A model generated the notes under the pieces. That model searched no databases, was not told the origin of the DNA, and saw nothing but the letters and a program-made list of their open reading frames with translations. 43,251 nt of DNA from Cloacibacterium sp. (GTDB taxonomy: Bacteria; Bacteroidota; Bacteroidia; Flavobacteriales; Weeksellaceae). Shown one piece after another: positions 17,079 to 25,312 of this stretch. Both the position numbers and the translations under genes were made by a program. The stretch spans positions 1 to 43,251 of the forward strand of contig JAGOJI010000006.1 in NCBI GenBank assembly GCA_017995195.1. The letters run 5' to 3'. The first letter of the stretch is position 1, and the number at the start of each line of letters is the position of its first letter.

Positions 17079-19406
17079 ATGAAAATGGATTATTTGAAAG
17101 GGCTCAACGAAGCACAATACGAAGCGGTAACTACACTACAAGGACCTCTAATGGTACTGGCAGGAGCGGGTTCGGGTAAAACACGTGTGCTTACCATGCG
17201 TATTGCTCATTTGGTTACCAATGGGGTAGATCCTTTCAATATTTTGGCTCTTACCTTTACCAATAAAGCAGCTCGTGAAATGAAAGACCGAATTGCCAAA
17301 GTGGTAGGCGAAAGCGATGCCAAAAGCCTTTGGATGGGGACCTTTCACTCTGTTTTCGCTCGAATTTTAAGAAGTGAGGCTCATTATCTTGGTTTTCCTT
17401 CCAATTTTACCATTTACGATGCTCAAGATAGTCTTAATGTAATCAAAAAAGTACTGAAAGACATGAACATCGATACAGAACTCTACAAGCCTAAGAAAGT
17501 TCAGGGAAGAATTTCGCAATACAAAAACAACTTAATTACCGTAAATGCCTATTTCAATAATCCTGAACTCATGGAGGCAGATGAAAGAGCCAATATGAAA
17601 CTCATAGGTGAAATTTACAGAAAATACGTAGAGGTATGCTATCGTTCAGGAGCAATGGATTTCGATGATTTACTTCTTAGAACCAATGAACTCTTAACAA
17701 AGTTTCCCGAAGTTTTGGCCAAGTACCAAGATCGGTTTCGCTATATTTTGGTAGATGAGTATCAAGATACCAATCACTCACAATATTTAATTGTAAAAGC
17801 ACTGGCATCAAAATTTGAGAATATATGTGTAGTGGGAGATGATGCTCAGTCGATTTACTCTTTCCGAGGAGCTAATATTTACAATATTCTCAATTTCGAG
17901 AAAGACTATCCCGATACCAAAAGAGTTTCCTTGGAGCAAAATTACCGCTCTACCCAAAACATTGTAGATGCAGCCAATGTAGTAATCTCAAAAAACACGC
18001 AGCAATTCAAAAAAAATGTATTCAGTGAAAATGAAGTAGGAGAAAAGATAAAAGTATACCGTTCGCTTTCTGATGCCGATGAGGCTAATTTTGTGGCATC
18101 TAATATTTTTGAATTGCACCATTCCGAACAACGCAAGTTTACCGATTTTGCCATTCTTTACCGTACCAACTCGCAAACCAGAGCTTTCGAAGACGCTTTG
18201 CGTAGAAAAGGAATTCCGTATCGGGTATACGGCGGACTGTCTTTTTACCAAAGAAAAGAAGTAAAGGATTTGGTGGCTTATCTGAGGTTGTTAGTCAACG
18301 AAAACGACTCCGAAGCACTTACCAGAATTATCAATTTTCCTACCCGTGGCATTGGGGAAACCACCCAGAACAAGCTCATTGTTTTTGCAGATTCTCAAAA
18401 CATTTCTATTGCCCAATTGTTGAACAATTTACCTATTTATGCTCCCCAAATTGGTTTAAACAATGGGGTTATTACAAAATTGATGGATTTTTGGGATATG
18501 ATAAAAGCATTTCAAGTGATGTTGAAGACCGAGAATGCCTATCAAGTAGCTATGGAAGTAGCCAAGAGAAGCCAACTGATTAAATTGCTAAAGGAAGACC
18601 AAACGCCCGAAGGCGTTTCCAGAGTAGAAAATATACAGGAGCTCATGAACTCTATGCAGGGATTTATAGAGGAACAACAGCAATTGGAAGATGGCGACCC
18701 GAGTTTATCCAATTTTTTGGAAAACATTGCTCTTTCTGCCGATACGCAAGATAAGAATGGAGAAGATGACGATAAAGTTTCATTGATGACCATACACCTG
18801 TCCAAAGGTTTAGAATTTCCTGTTGTACATATGGTAGGGTTAGAGGAAAACCTTTTTCCGAGTTTTATGAGCAGTTCCACAAGAGAAGAACTGGAGGAAG
18901 AGCGGAGATTGTTTTATGTAGCCCTTACCAGAGCAGAGAAAAAGGCATTTTTTACTTATGCTATTTCGCGTTTTCAGTGGGGGAAAATTACCGATTGCGA
19001 GCCCAGCCGTTTTCTAAGTGAAGTAGATGCCAAGTACTTGGATTTTATCAACCCTGTTACGCAATCTGTTTTTGTAAATCGCTCAGGTTTAAGTTCTTCT
19101 ATTTTTGATGAAGCACCTACTTTTAGAAAAAAAGAACCTAAAAAAGAATTTCCATCTTCTCAATCACAAAATGATTTAACTAAAAAATTAACGCCCGTAG
19201 CTTCGGCTAAGATTATAAACCCAAGCGGAAACTCCTCCGAAAATATAGAAGTAGGGGATAGAGTAAGGCATGACAGATTTGGAGTAGGCGAAGTGGTTTT
19301 CTTAGATGGTACAGATTCTCAAAACATCAAAGCTAAAGTCAATTTCGCTACAGAAGGCGAGAAAAATCTCATATTAAAGTTTGCGAAGCTAACGAAGATA
19401 CAGTAA
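17079..19406 (+). CDS. UvrD/PcrA-type ATP-dependent DNA helicase
   Basis: A 775-residue superfamily 1A 3'-5' helicase for repair and replication-fork maintenance. Motifs in order: Q-motif (LNEAQYEAV), Walker A (GAGSGKT), Ia (LTFTNKAAREM), Walker B (DEYQDTN), III (GDDAQSIYSFRGA), IV (LEQNYRS), V (MTIHLSKGLEF) and VI (YVALTRA). The C-terminal tail (about 720-775: VGDRVRHDRFGVGEV) is the PcrA/UvrD Tudor-like segment that contacts RNA polymerase in studied relatives. The start could be the ATG at 17079 or the one at 17085; an in-frame TTG at 17076 is less likely. A single gene between bioB and dnaX. Confidence 0.95.
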   Translation: MKMDYLKGLNEAQYEAVTTLQGPLMVLAGAGSGKTRVLTMRIAHLVTNGVDPFNILALTFTNKAAREMKDRIAKVVGESDAKSLWMGTFHSVFARILRSEAHYLGFPSNFTIYDAQDSLNVIKKVLKDMNIDTELYKPKKVQGRISQYKNNLITVNAYFNNPELMEADERANMKLIGEIYRKYVEVCYRSGAMDFDDLLLRTNELLTKFPEVLAKYQDRFRYILVDEYQDTNHSQYLIVKALASKFENICVVGDDAQSIYSFRGANIYNILNFEKDYPDTKRVSLEQNYRSTQNIVDAANVVISKNTQQFKKNVFSENEVGEKIKVYRSLSDADEANFVASNIFELHHSEQRKFTDFAILYRTNSQTRAFEDALRRKGIPYRVYGGLSFYQRKEVKDLVAYLRLLVNENDSEALTRIINFPTRGIGETTQNKLIVFADSQNISIAQLLNNLPIYAPQIGLNNGVITKLMDFWDMIKAFQVMLKTENAYQVAMEVAKRSQLIKLLKEDQTPEGVSRVENIQELMNSMQGFIEEQQQLEDGDPSLSNFLENIALSADTQDKNGEDDDKVSLMTIHLSKGLEFPVVHMVGLEENLFPSFMSSSTREELEEERRLFYVALTRAEKKAFFTYAISRFQWGKITDCEPSRFLSEVDAKYLDFINPVTQSVFVNRSGLSSSIFDEAPTFRKKEPKKEFPSSQSQNDLTKKLTPVASAKIINPSGNSSENIEVGDRVRHDRFGVGEVVFLDGTDSQNIKAKVNFATEGEKNLILKFAKLTKIQ

Positions 19407-19468
19407 ACATACTTAGCCATTATAATTTCAATTGTCTTAAATCTTCGAAAAATAGAAATTTGAACTTG

Positions 19469-19501
19469 TTTGGAATATTCCAAAAAAATAAACTATTTTT
19501 G
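19469..19501 (+). promoter_or_regulatory. dnaX promoter, abutting the start codon
   Basis: TTTG (19469-19472), a 21-nt spacer and TATTTTTG (19494-19501) make a near-ideal flavobacterial promoter. The -7 element ends only 4 nt before the dnaX ATG at 19506, so initiation about 5-7 nt downstream would give a leaderless mRNA. Confidence 0.65.
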
Positions 19502-19505
19502 ACCA

Positions 19506-20588
19506 ATGGAAAATTTCATTGTATCAGCACGAAAATATCGCCCGCAAGAGTTCGACACTGTTGTAGGGCAATCTCATGTTACCGATACTTTGGAACACGC
19601 CATAGATAATAGCCAGTTGGCTCAGGCTTTGCTTTTTTGCGGACCTCGTGGTGTAGGCAAAACCACCTGTGCGAGAATTTTGGCACGAAAAATAAACGAG
19701 AAAGACGGCTCTGTAAGCGATGATGGTTTTGCCTTCAATATTTTTGAGTTAGATGCTGCTTCCAACAATTCGGTAGACGATATTCGAGAACTTATCGATC
19801 AGGTTCGTTTTGCTCCGCAGGTAGGGAAATTCAAAGTGTATATTATAGATGAGGTGCATATGCTTTCTCAGGCAGCTTTCAATGCGTTTTTGAAAACTTT
19901 AGAAGAACCTCCTGCTCACGCTATATTTATTTTAGCCACTACCGAGAAGCACAAAATTATTCCTACTATTTTATCGAGATGTCAGATTTATGATTTCAAA
20001 AGAATCACTATTGAAGATATTCAGGAACATCTAAGGAAAATCGCCGAAAAAGAAGGCGTTGTTTATGAAGATGATGCCCTGTTTCTTATTGCCCAAAAAG
20101 CAGATGGAGCCTTGCGAGATGCCTTGTCTATTTTCGACAGATTGGCAACTTTTACCCAGAAAAACATTACACTTGCCAAAGCAGCAGAGGTACTCAATAT
20201 TTTGGACTACGACCAATACCTCAATATTTGTGATTTGGCAAAAGAAAACAATATTGCCGGGATACTCTCGGCTTTTAATGATATTGTAAAAAAAGGTTTT
20301 GATCCGCATATTTTTATAGCGGGATTAGGAAGTCATTTTAGAGATTTGATGATGGCACAAAGCCCATCTACACTTACTTTGATAGAAGTGGGAGAAAATA
20401 CTAAAGCCAAATACGGCGAACAAAGTCAAAAATGGACCGCCCAACAACTGATTGATGCAGTGGAGATTTGCAACTACGCCGATATTCATTATAAAAATTC
20501 TAAAAATCCACGTCTTACCGTAGAAATCGCACTCATGCAGTTGGCGAGTTTAACCGCTGCTGATGCAGGTAAAAAAAAAAGTTCCTGA
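19506..20588 (+). CDS. dnaX: DNA polymerase III gamma subunit (frame-0 product of dnaX)
   Basis: The 360-residue clamp-loader ATPase. Walker A (GPRGVGKTT) is near residue 45, Walker B is DEVHMLS, and the sensor-1 region is ILATTEKHKIIPTILSRC, followed by the lid and collar domains. The zinc-ribbon cysteines of E. coli DnaX are absent between the Walker A helix and FELDAASNN. The frame ends KKKSS-stop immediately after a run of ten A (20571-20580), as in genes that make a short gamma form by slippage. A -1 shift (or one extra A) opens the tau tail listed separately. The ATG is fixed by the conserved start MENFIVSARKYRPQEFDTV. Confidence 0.88.
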   Translation: MENFIVSARKYRPQEFDTVVGQSHVTDTLEHAIDNSQLAQALLFCGPRGVGKTTCARILARKINEKDGSVSDDGFAFNIFELDAASNNSVDDIRELIDQVRFAPQVGKFKVYIIDEVHMLSQAAFNAFLKTLEEPPAHAIFILATTEKHKIIPTILSRCQIYDFKRITIEDIQEHLRKIAEKEGVVYEDDALFLIAQKADGALRDALSIFDRLATFTQKNITLAKAAEVLNILDYDQYLNICDLAKENNIAGILSAFNDIVKKGFDPHIFIAGLGSHFRDLMMAQSPSTLTLIEVGENTKAKYGEQSQKWTAQQLIDAVEICNYADIHYKNSKNPRLTVEIALMQLASLTAADAGKKKSS

Positions 20589-21208
20589 TTTTAGCTCCGC
20601 TTCTTAAAAATAAAGAAACCACTTCAGAACAAAATAAACAACATATAGGCAAAACCCTTGAGGCAGTATCTAATCCTTCGAAGGTTGATATTTCACACGA
20701 AGCTCCTGAAAAAGTAGTTCCCAAAGCCAACAAACCTTTAGGAACTAAATCAATTGTTTCGGAGTTTTCCATCACAGGTTATCTTAATAAAGTGGAGGAA
20801 AAATTGCCCGATTTATTCGCCGGTCAAGCAGAGGAAGATTTACCGGATCATCACTTTACTGAAACCGATTTGCAGAGTGAATGGCAGCTGTTTTTGGAAG
20901 AGTTACAGGAAAAAGATAATGTTACCTATAACGCCATTAATGCCTTTAAACTGAGTAAAAAAGATGAAAATGTAGTAGAAATTCTGTATCCTTCGGATAG
21001 TGCCAAATCGGAGTTCGATAAAATACAGGCAGATTTTTTCAATCATTTTAAAAGAAAGGTCAATAATTTTAAAATCGAAATTGTTTTTAGAAATGATATA
21101 GGACTCAAAAAAGAAATCCTCACAAAACGTAAAATTTTTGATAAATTTGTGGAAATAAACCCTGTACTGAAAGATTTGGAAGATTTAATGAAGTTCGATT
21201 TTAGTTGA
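19506..21208 (+). CDS. dnaX: DNA polymerase III tau subunit via -1 shift at A10 tract
   Basis: Reading frame 0 from 19506 to the A run (20571-20580), then the -1 frame from codon AAG at 20579-20581, gives an uninterrupted product of about 567 residues ending at 21208. The tail holds a Lys/Pro-rich linker and a C-terminal domain at about residues 430-567 (IVSEFSITGYLNKVEEKLPD, then QSEWQLFLEELQEKDNV), as expected for the polymerase- and helicase-binding part of tau in Bacteroidota. The +1 frame stops after 12 codons, so only -1 restores the protein. Either transcriptional or translational slippage makes both forms, or the true genome has eleven A and this is a sequencing error. Confidence 0.7.
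20571..20580 (+). promoter_or_regulatory. A10 slippery tract in dnaX
   Basis: Ten consecutive A, in frame AAA AAA AAA A followed by GT, with a UGA at 20586-20588. The tract permits tRNA-Lys re-pairing at -1 and also RNA-polymerase slippage. I see no obvious downstream stem-loop or upstream Shine-Dalgarno-like stimulator, which tilts toward transcriptional slippage if it is programmed. Confidence 0.6.
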
Positions 21209-21288
21209 TTCATAAAATGACGACCATCTTCAATCTAAAAAATAAACCCATAGACTAAAGGCAGAATGGCCTTATAATAAATAAAAAT

Positions 21289-22365
21289 ATGACTTTAAAC
21301 GATTTAAAAAATGATTGGATAAAGGATTTCCCAAAACCAATGACCATTGCAGGACCTTGTAGTGCAGAAAGTGAAGCACAAATGCTGGAAACTGCCCGAA
21401 GACTGAAAGAATCCAATGCTCCTATTTCTGCTTTCAGAGCGGGAATTTGGAAACCACGTACCAAGCCCAATGGGTTCGAAGGTGTAGGTGTTATTGGGCT
21501 CAACTGGCTCAAAAAAGTAAAAGAAGAATTTGGTTTTTTAACGGCAACGGAGGTTGCCAATGCCCACCATGTTTATGCAGCACTGGAGGCAGATATCGAT
21601 ATACTATGGGTTGGAGCTCGCTCCACAGTAAATCCTTTTACCGTACACGAGTTAGCGGTAGCACTCAAAGGAACCAAAAAACCTATTTTGGTTAAAAACC
21701 CCGTAAATCCGGATTTAGCATTGTGGATTGGAGCATTGGAAAGACTTTTGGGACAAGATGTAACAAACTTAGGCGTTATTCACAGAGGATTTTCATCTTA
21801 CCAAAAAACCAAATACAGAAATGTACCCAATTGGCAAATTGCCTTAGATTTTAAACATCAGTTTCCTAATATTCCTATGTTTGTAGACCCATCGCATATT
21901 TGTGGCAATAGGACAGATTTGGGTTCGGTAGCTCAAGAAGCATTGAATGTGGGGTATGAAGGTATGATTATAGAAAGCCATTGTACGCCTGATGAGGCTT
22001 GGAGCGATGCCATGCAGCAGATAACTCCTGAAGTTTTGGCAGAGATGATTTCTAACCTGAAAATTCGAAATTCCGATATTTCCGGTTTTGATGATGAGAT
22101 GGGTAAACACCGAGCATTAATTAGTGATTTGGATTATCAACTAATTGAATTGCTTTCTCAAAGAATGAAAATTTCGGAGAAAATAGGAACTTTGAAAAAG
22201 GAAAACAATATTGCAATATTTCAGCCGGGTCGTTGGAAAGTAATCACCGAATATGCCGCTGCTAAAGCATCGGAAACGGGTATGTCTCAGGAATTTATGG
22301 AGAAAGTATTCAAGGCTATTCACGAAGAATCCATTGAGGTACAGAATAATATCATGATAAAATAA
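21289..22365 (+). CDS. Bifunctional DAHP synthase / chorismate mutase
   Basis: A 358-residue fusion for aromatic amino acid synthesis. Residues about 1-265 are a type-I beta (KDO8P-synthase-like) 3-deoxy-7-phosphoheptulonate synthase: MTIAGPCSAES, FRAGIWKPRT, LWVGARSTVNPF, KNPVNPDL, VDPSHICGNR and IIESHCTPDEA. Residues about 270-358 are an AroQ-type chorismate mutase (RALISDLDYQLIELLSQRM with the catalytic Arg and Lys helices). The mutase probably mediates feedback inhibition of the synthase, as in other fusions of this type. It lies 13 bp before rsgA; the upstream gap to dnaX is 80 bp, with no terminator seen. Confidence 0.93.
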   Translation: MTLNDLKNDWIKDFPKPMTIAGPCSAESEAQMLETARRLKESNAPISAFRAGIWKPRTKPNGFEGVGVIGLNWLKKVKEEFGFLTATEVANAHHVYAALEADIDILWVGARSTVNPFTVHELAVALKGTKKPILVKNPVNPDLALWIGALERLLGQDVTNLGVIHRGFSSYQKTKYRNVPNWQIALDFKHQFPNIPMFVDPSHICGNRTDLGSVAQEALNVGYEGMIIESHCTPDEAWSDAMQQITPEVLAEMISNLKIRNSDISGFDDEMGKHRALISDLDYQLIELLSQRMKISEKIGTLKKENNIAIFQPGRWKVITEYAAAKASETGMSQEFMEKVFKAIHEESIEVQNNIMIK

Positions 22366-22378
22366 TGTCATTCATATT

Positions 22379-23305
22379 TTGAAAGGCATTATCACAAAAT
22401 CCACAGGAAGTTGGTATCAGGTTTTGGAATCTGATACCCAAAAGTTCTATGAAGCCCGAATAAGAGGGAAGTTTAAACTTGTTAAAACAAGGTTAACCAA
22501 TCCCTTGGCAGTTGGAGATGCAGTAGAATTTGAATTGGAAAATGATGATGTTGCATGGATTACCAAGATAGAACCGCGTAAAAATTACCTCATTCGAAAA
22601 TCGGTTAATCTTTCCAAAGAAGCACATATTATTGCATCAAACCTCGATTTAGCATGCTTTATTTTTACCTTGAAGATGCCGGAAACCTCTATGGGTTTTT
22701 TGGATAGGTTTTTGGCTTGTTGTGAGGCTTATAATATTCCTACGCTTATTCTTTTCAATAAAATGGATATTTTAAATGAAGAGGAGAACACTATCAATCA
22801 AAATATTCAGGAAATATATCAGAAAATTGGCTACGAAACCATGGAAATTTCTTCTTATTCCATGTTGAATTTCGAGAGTCTAAAGAATAAAATTAAAGGA
22901 GTTACTTCTGTTTTTTTTGGGCATTCAGGAAGCGGAAAATCTACGCTTGTAAATGCTCTGCAACCGGATTTGAATTTAAAAACAGGAATCATCTCAGAGA
23001 TGCACCACAAAGGTAAACATACCACTACTTTTGCCCAAATGCACTTTTGGGATTTTGGTGGAAGTGTCATTGATACTCCCGGTGTTCGAGAATTTGCCAT
23101 GATTGACGTGGAAAAAGAAGAAATCCAACATTATTTCCCCGAAATTTTCAAGAAAAGCGAAGGGTGTAAATTTCACAACTGTCAGCATATCAACGAACCT
23201 AAGTGTGCTGTTTTGACAGCATTGGAAACAGGCGAAATAGAAGAGAGCAGATACATTACCTACCTGAAACTTGTAGAAGAGGCGGAAGAAGAAACCAAAC
23301 TGTAA
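22379..23305 (+). CDS. rsgA: Ribosome small subunit-dependent GTPase A
   Basis: A 308-residue circularly permuted GTPase that acts in late 30S maturation. The N-terminal OB domain (KGIITKSTGSWYQV) is followed by motifs in permuted order: G4 FNKMD, G1 GHSGSGKSTL and G3 DTPGVREF. The C-terminal zinc site is Cys/Cys/His/Cys (CKFHNCQH with a later C). The start is a TTG at 22379: in-frame codons before it run to a stop at 22358 with no ATG, and the conserved N-terminus begins exactly there. It is only 13 nt from the previous gene, which suggests cotranscription. Confidence 0.94.
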   Translation: MKGIITKSTGSWYQVLESDTQKFYEARIRGKFKLVKTRLTNPLAVGDAVEFELENDDVAWITKIEPRKNYLIRKSVNLSKEAHIIASNLDLACFIFTLKMPETSMGFLDRFLACCEAYNIPTLILFNKMDILNEEENTINQNIQEIYQKIGYETMEISSYSMLNFESLKNKIKGVTSVFFGHSGSGKSTLVNALQPDLNLKTGIISEMHHKGKHTTTFAQMHFWDFGGSVIDTPGVREFAMIDVEKEEIQHYFPEIFKKSEGCKFHNCQHINEPKCAVLTALETGEIEESRYITYLKLVEEAEEETKL

Positions 23306-23330
23306 AAGTTGCAGAGGTTAAGATTAAGAG

Positions 23331-23396
23331 GTTAGAAACCTATATAAGGTTATTCTGCTGTGCTTTTTAATTAACATTCTTTTATGGTTTTCTAAC
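23331..23396 (+). repeat. Inverted repeat before cysH
   Basis: GTTAGAAACC (23331-23340) and GGTTTTCTAAC (23386-23396) pair with one bulged base across a 45-nt spacer. The right arm ends exactly at the -33 TTG of the cysH promoter, so it could be an operator half-site pair. Confidence 0.35.
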
Positions 23397-23427
23397 TTGC
23401 AAAACCTCTATAACTTTCCTAATTTTG
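23397..23427 (+). promoter_or_regulatory. Promoter of the sulfate-assimilation operon
   Basis: TTG (23397-23399), a 20-nt spacer and TAATTTTG (23420-23427), followed by the cysH ATG at 23448. This shows that the TTG at 23397, although in frame with cysH, is a promoter element and not a start codon. Confidence 0.65.
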
Positions 23428-23447
23428 CACATTATTCCCTGATAGAC

Positions 23448-24161
23448 ATGAAATCAAAAGAAATACAAGAACTCAAAGAACAATTATCTTCGCTCAGTAT
23501 AGAAGATGTCCTATCTTTTTTAGCGGAAAAATTTGGAGATAAGGTAGTGTTTTCCAGTAGTTTTGGTATGGAAGATCAGGTTATTACACATTATATTTTA
23601 CACCATCAACTACCGATTCGTATTTTTACTTTAGATACAGGAAGAATTTTTGAAGAAACCTATAAAACTTGGGAAAATACCAATGTAAGGTATCATACTA
23701 AGATTCAGGCCTATTATCCTCATGCTCAAAGTGTAGAAGACTTGGTACGGGAAAATGGTCCCAACTGCTTTTATGATAGCACCGAACTAAGAAAAAAATG
23801 CTGCTATATTCGCAAAGTAGAACCTTTGAATCGGGCTTTAGAGGGTAAAGAAATTTGGATTACGGGTCTAAGAGCTCAGCAGTCCTCGGCGAGAGAAAAT
23901 CTTGAAAAGATAGAATGGGACGAAACCAATCATATCATAAAATTTCATCCTTTACTACATTGGAGTTTAGAAGAAGTAAAAGAGTTCATTAAAACCAATC
24001 AAATTCCCTATAATCACCTTCACGACAAAGGGTTTGTAAGCATTGGTTGTGCTCCGTGTACCAGAGCCATAAAAGAAGGTGAAGACTTCCGTGCAGGAAG
24101 ATGGTGGTGGGAAGATCAAAGTAAAAAGGAATGCGGATTGCATTGGCAAGAACCGAAATAA
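23448..24161 (+). CDS. cysH: Assimilatory adenylyl-sulfate (APS) reductase
   Basis: A 237-residue PP-loop reductase that makes sulfite from activated sulfate. Conserved blocks are FSSSFGMEDQVITH, FTLDTGR and the catalytic tail ECGLHW. Two Cys pairs (KKCCYIRKVEPL and GCAPCTRA) are the iron-sulfur cluster signature that separates APS reductases from cluster-free PAPS reductases. So the substrate is probably APS and the name phosphoadenylyl-sulfate reductase would be wrong. This fits the absence of an APS kinase in the operon. The start at 23448 is chosen because the promoter overlaps the upstream in-frame TTG. Confidence 0.92.
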   Translation: MKSKEIQELKEQLSSLSIEDVLSFLAEKFGDKVVFSSSFGMEDQVITHYILHHQLPIRIFTLDTGRIFEETYKTWENTNVRYHTKIQAYYPHAQSVEDLVRENGPNCFYDSTELRKKCCYIRKVEPLNRALEGKEIWITGLRAQQSSARENLEKIEWDETNHIIKFHPLLHWSLEEVKEFIKTNQIPYNHLHDKGFVSIGCAPCTRAIKEGEDFRAGRWWWEDQSKKECGLHWQEPK

Positions 24162-24208
24162 AATCCGAGCAAGAAAAAATAAAATAAAAAAGGAAGAAAG
24201 AAAATAAA

Positions 24209-25123
24209 ATGGGAAATACCGATAGGAAATTAGATTATTTAGACCAACTCGAAGCAGAATCTATCCACATTTTTCGAGAAGTAGCAGGGCAGTTTGAGAA
24301 ACCGGCTTTGCTTTTTAGTGGAGGCAAAGACTCCATTGTTTTGGTACATCTGGCACTCAAGGCATTTCGCCCGTGTAAATTTCCTTTTCCTTTGGTACAT
24401 ATCGATACGGGGCACAACTTTCAGGAAGCCTTAGACTATCGCGATGCTTTGGCAGAGCGGTTGGGCGAAAAACTTATTGTAAGAAAAGTAGAAGACACCA
24501 TAAAAACCAAAGGACTTACCGAGCCTAAAGGAAAATTTGCCAGTAGAAATGCTTTGCAGACATATACATTGCTGGATACGATTGCCGAATTTGAATTTGA
24601 CTGTTGTATTGGCGGTGCCAGACGAGACGAAGAAAAAGCCAGAGCAAAGGAGCGAATTTTTTCGGTGCGAGACGACTTCGGAGGCTGGAATCCTAAATTA
24701 CAAAGACCTGAATTATGGAATATCTACAATGGTAAAATTCATAAAGGTGAAAATGTAAGAGTTTTTTCCATCAGCAATTGGACGGAATTGGATATCTGGA
24801 ACTACATAAAGCGAGAGAAAATAGAATTGCCGGCAGTTTATTTTTCGCACGAAAGAAAAGTAATTGAACATCAGGGACAACTGATTGCCGTTTCGCCTTT
24901 TATTCAAATTGATGAAAGTGATTCAATTATAACCAAAAAAGTGAGATACCGAACTGTTGGTGACATGACCTGCACTGCAGCGGTAGAATCGGAAGCTTAT
25001 TCTATAGATGATATCATTAACGAAATTACGGCAACCAAAACCAGCGAACGAGGCGAAACCAGAATAGACGACAAAGTATCGGAAGCTGCCATGGAAGACA
25101 GAAAGAAAAACGGATACTTTTAG
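24209..25123 (+). CDS. cysD: Sulfate adenylyltransferase small subunit
   Basis: A 304-residue N-type ATP-PPi-hydrolase that forms APS with CysN. The PP-loop SGGKDSIVLVHL is near residue 35, followed by PLVHIDTGHNF, the CCIGGARRDEEKARAKERI block, SNWTELDIWNYI and the C-terminal RYRTVGDMTCTAAVES segment. Length and order are typical. It follows cysH by 47 nt and precedes cysN by 189 nt, a gap containing an inverted-repeat element. Confidence 0.96.
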   Translation: MGNTDRKLDYLDQLEAESIHIFREVAGQFEKPALLFSGGKDSIVLVHLALKAFRPCKFPFPLVHIDTGHNFQEALDYRDALAERLGEKLIVRKVEDTIKTKGLTEPKGKFASRNALQTYTLLDTIAEFEFDCCIGGARRDEEKARAKERIFSVRDDFGGWNPKLQRPELWNIYNGKIHKGENVRVFSISNWTELDIWNYIKREKIELPAVYFSHERKVIEHQGQLIAVSPFIQIDESDSIITKKVRYRTVGDMTCTAAVESEAYSIDDIINEITATKTSERGETRIDDKVSEAAMEDRKKNGYF

Positions 25124-25288
25124 TGATTAATTGTTAATGATTAATTGTTATAACCGCTATATATTTTTTTTGACGAACTTTTGTAAACATTGTTCCATCA
25201 GTTATTTAGATAAGTTTTGTTGCACTCTAAATAATTGATGATTAAAACATTTTTAATCTAATTAACAATTGATAATTAACAATTATCA
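25124..25288. repeat. Inverted-repeat element between cysD and cysN
   Basis: The left arm is two copies of TGATTAATTGTTA with a 14-nt period (25124-25150). The right arm is two copies of TAATTAACAATT with the same period (25259-25286), in inverse orientation. The arms (about 28 nt) enclose about 108 bp. TACTTTTA occurs just outside each end (25115-25122 and 25294-25301) and might be a target duplication or chance. It could be a small mobile element or an mRNA hairpin that tunes cysD against cysN. There is no coding potential. Confidence 0.5.
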
Positions 25289-25312
25289 ACATTTACTTTT
25301 ACTAAAAACAAC

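Noticed and set aside
20792-21208. Stand-alone 138-aa protein starting at GTG
   Set aside because: The same frame is open upstream to the A10 tract and its content fits the C-terminal domain of DnaX tau, so it is part of dnaX and not a separate gene.
23306-23447. SAM or other sulfur riboswitch before cysH
   Set aside because: None of the conserved core of known classes is visible, and the promoter leaves a leader of only about 14 nt.
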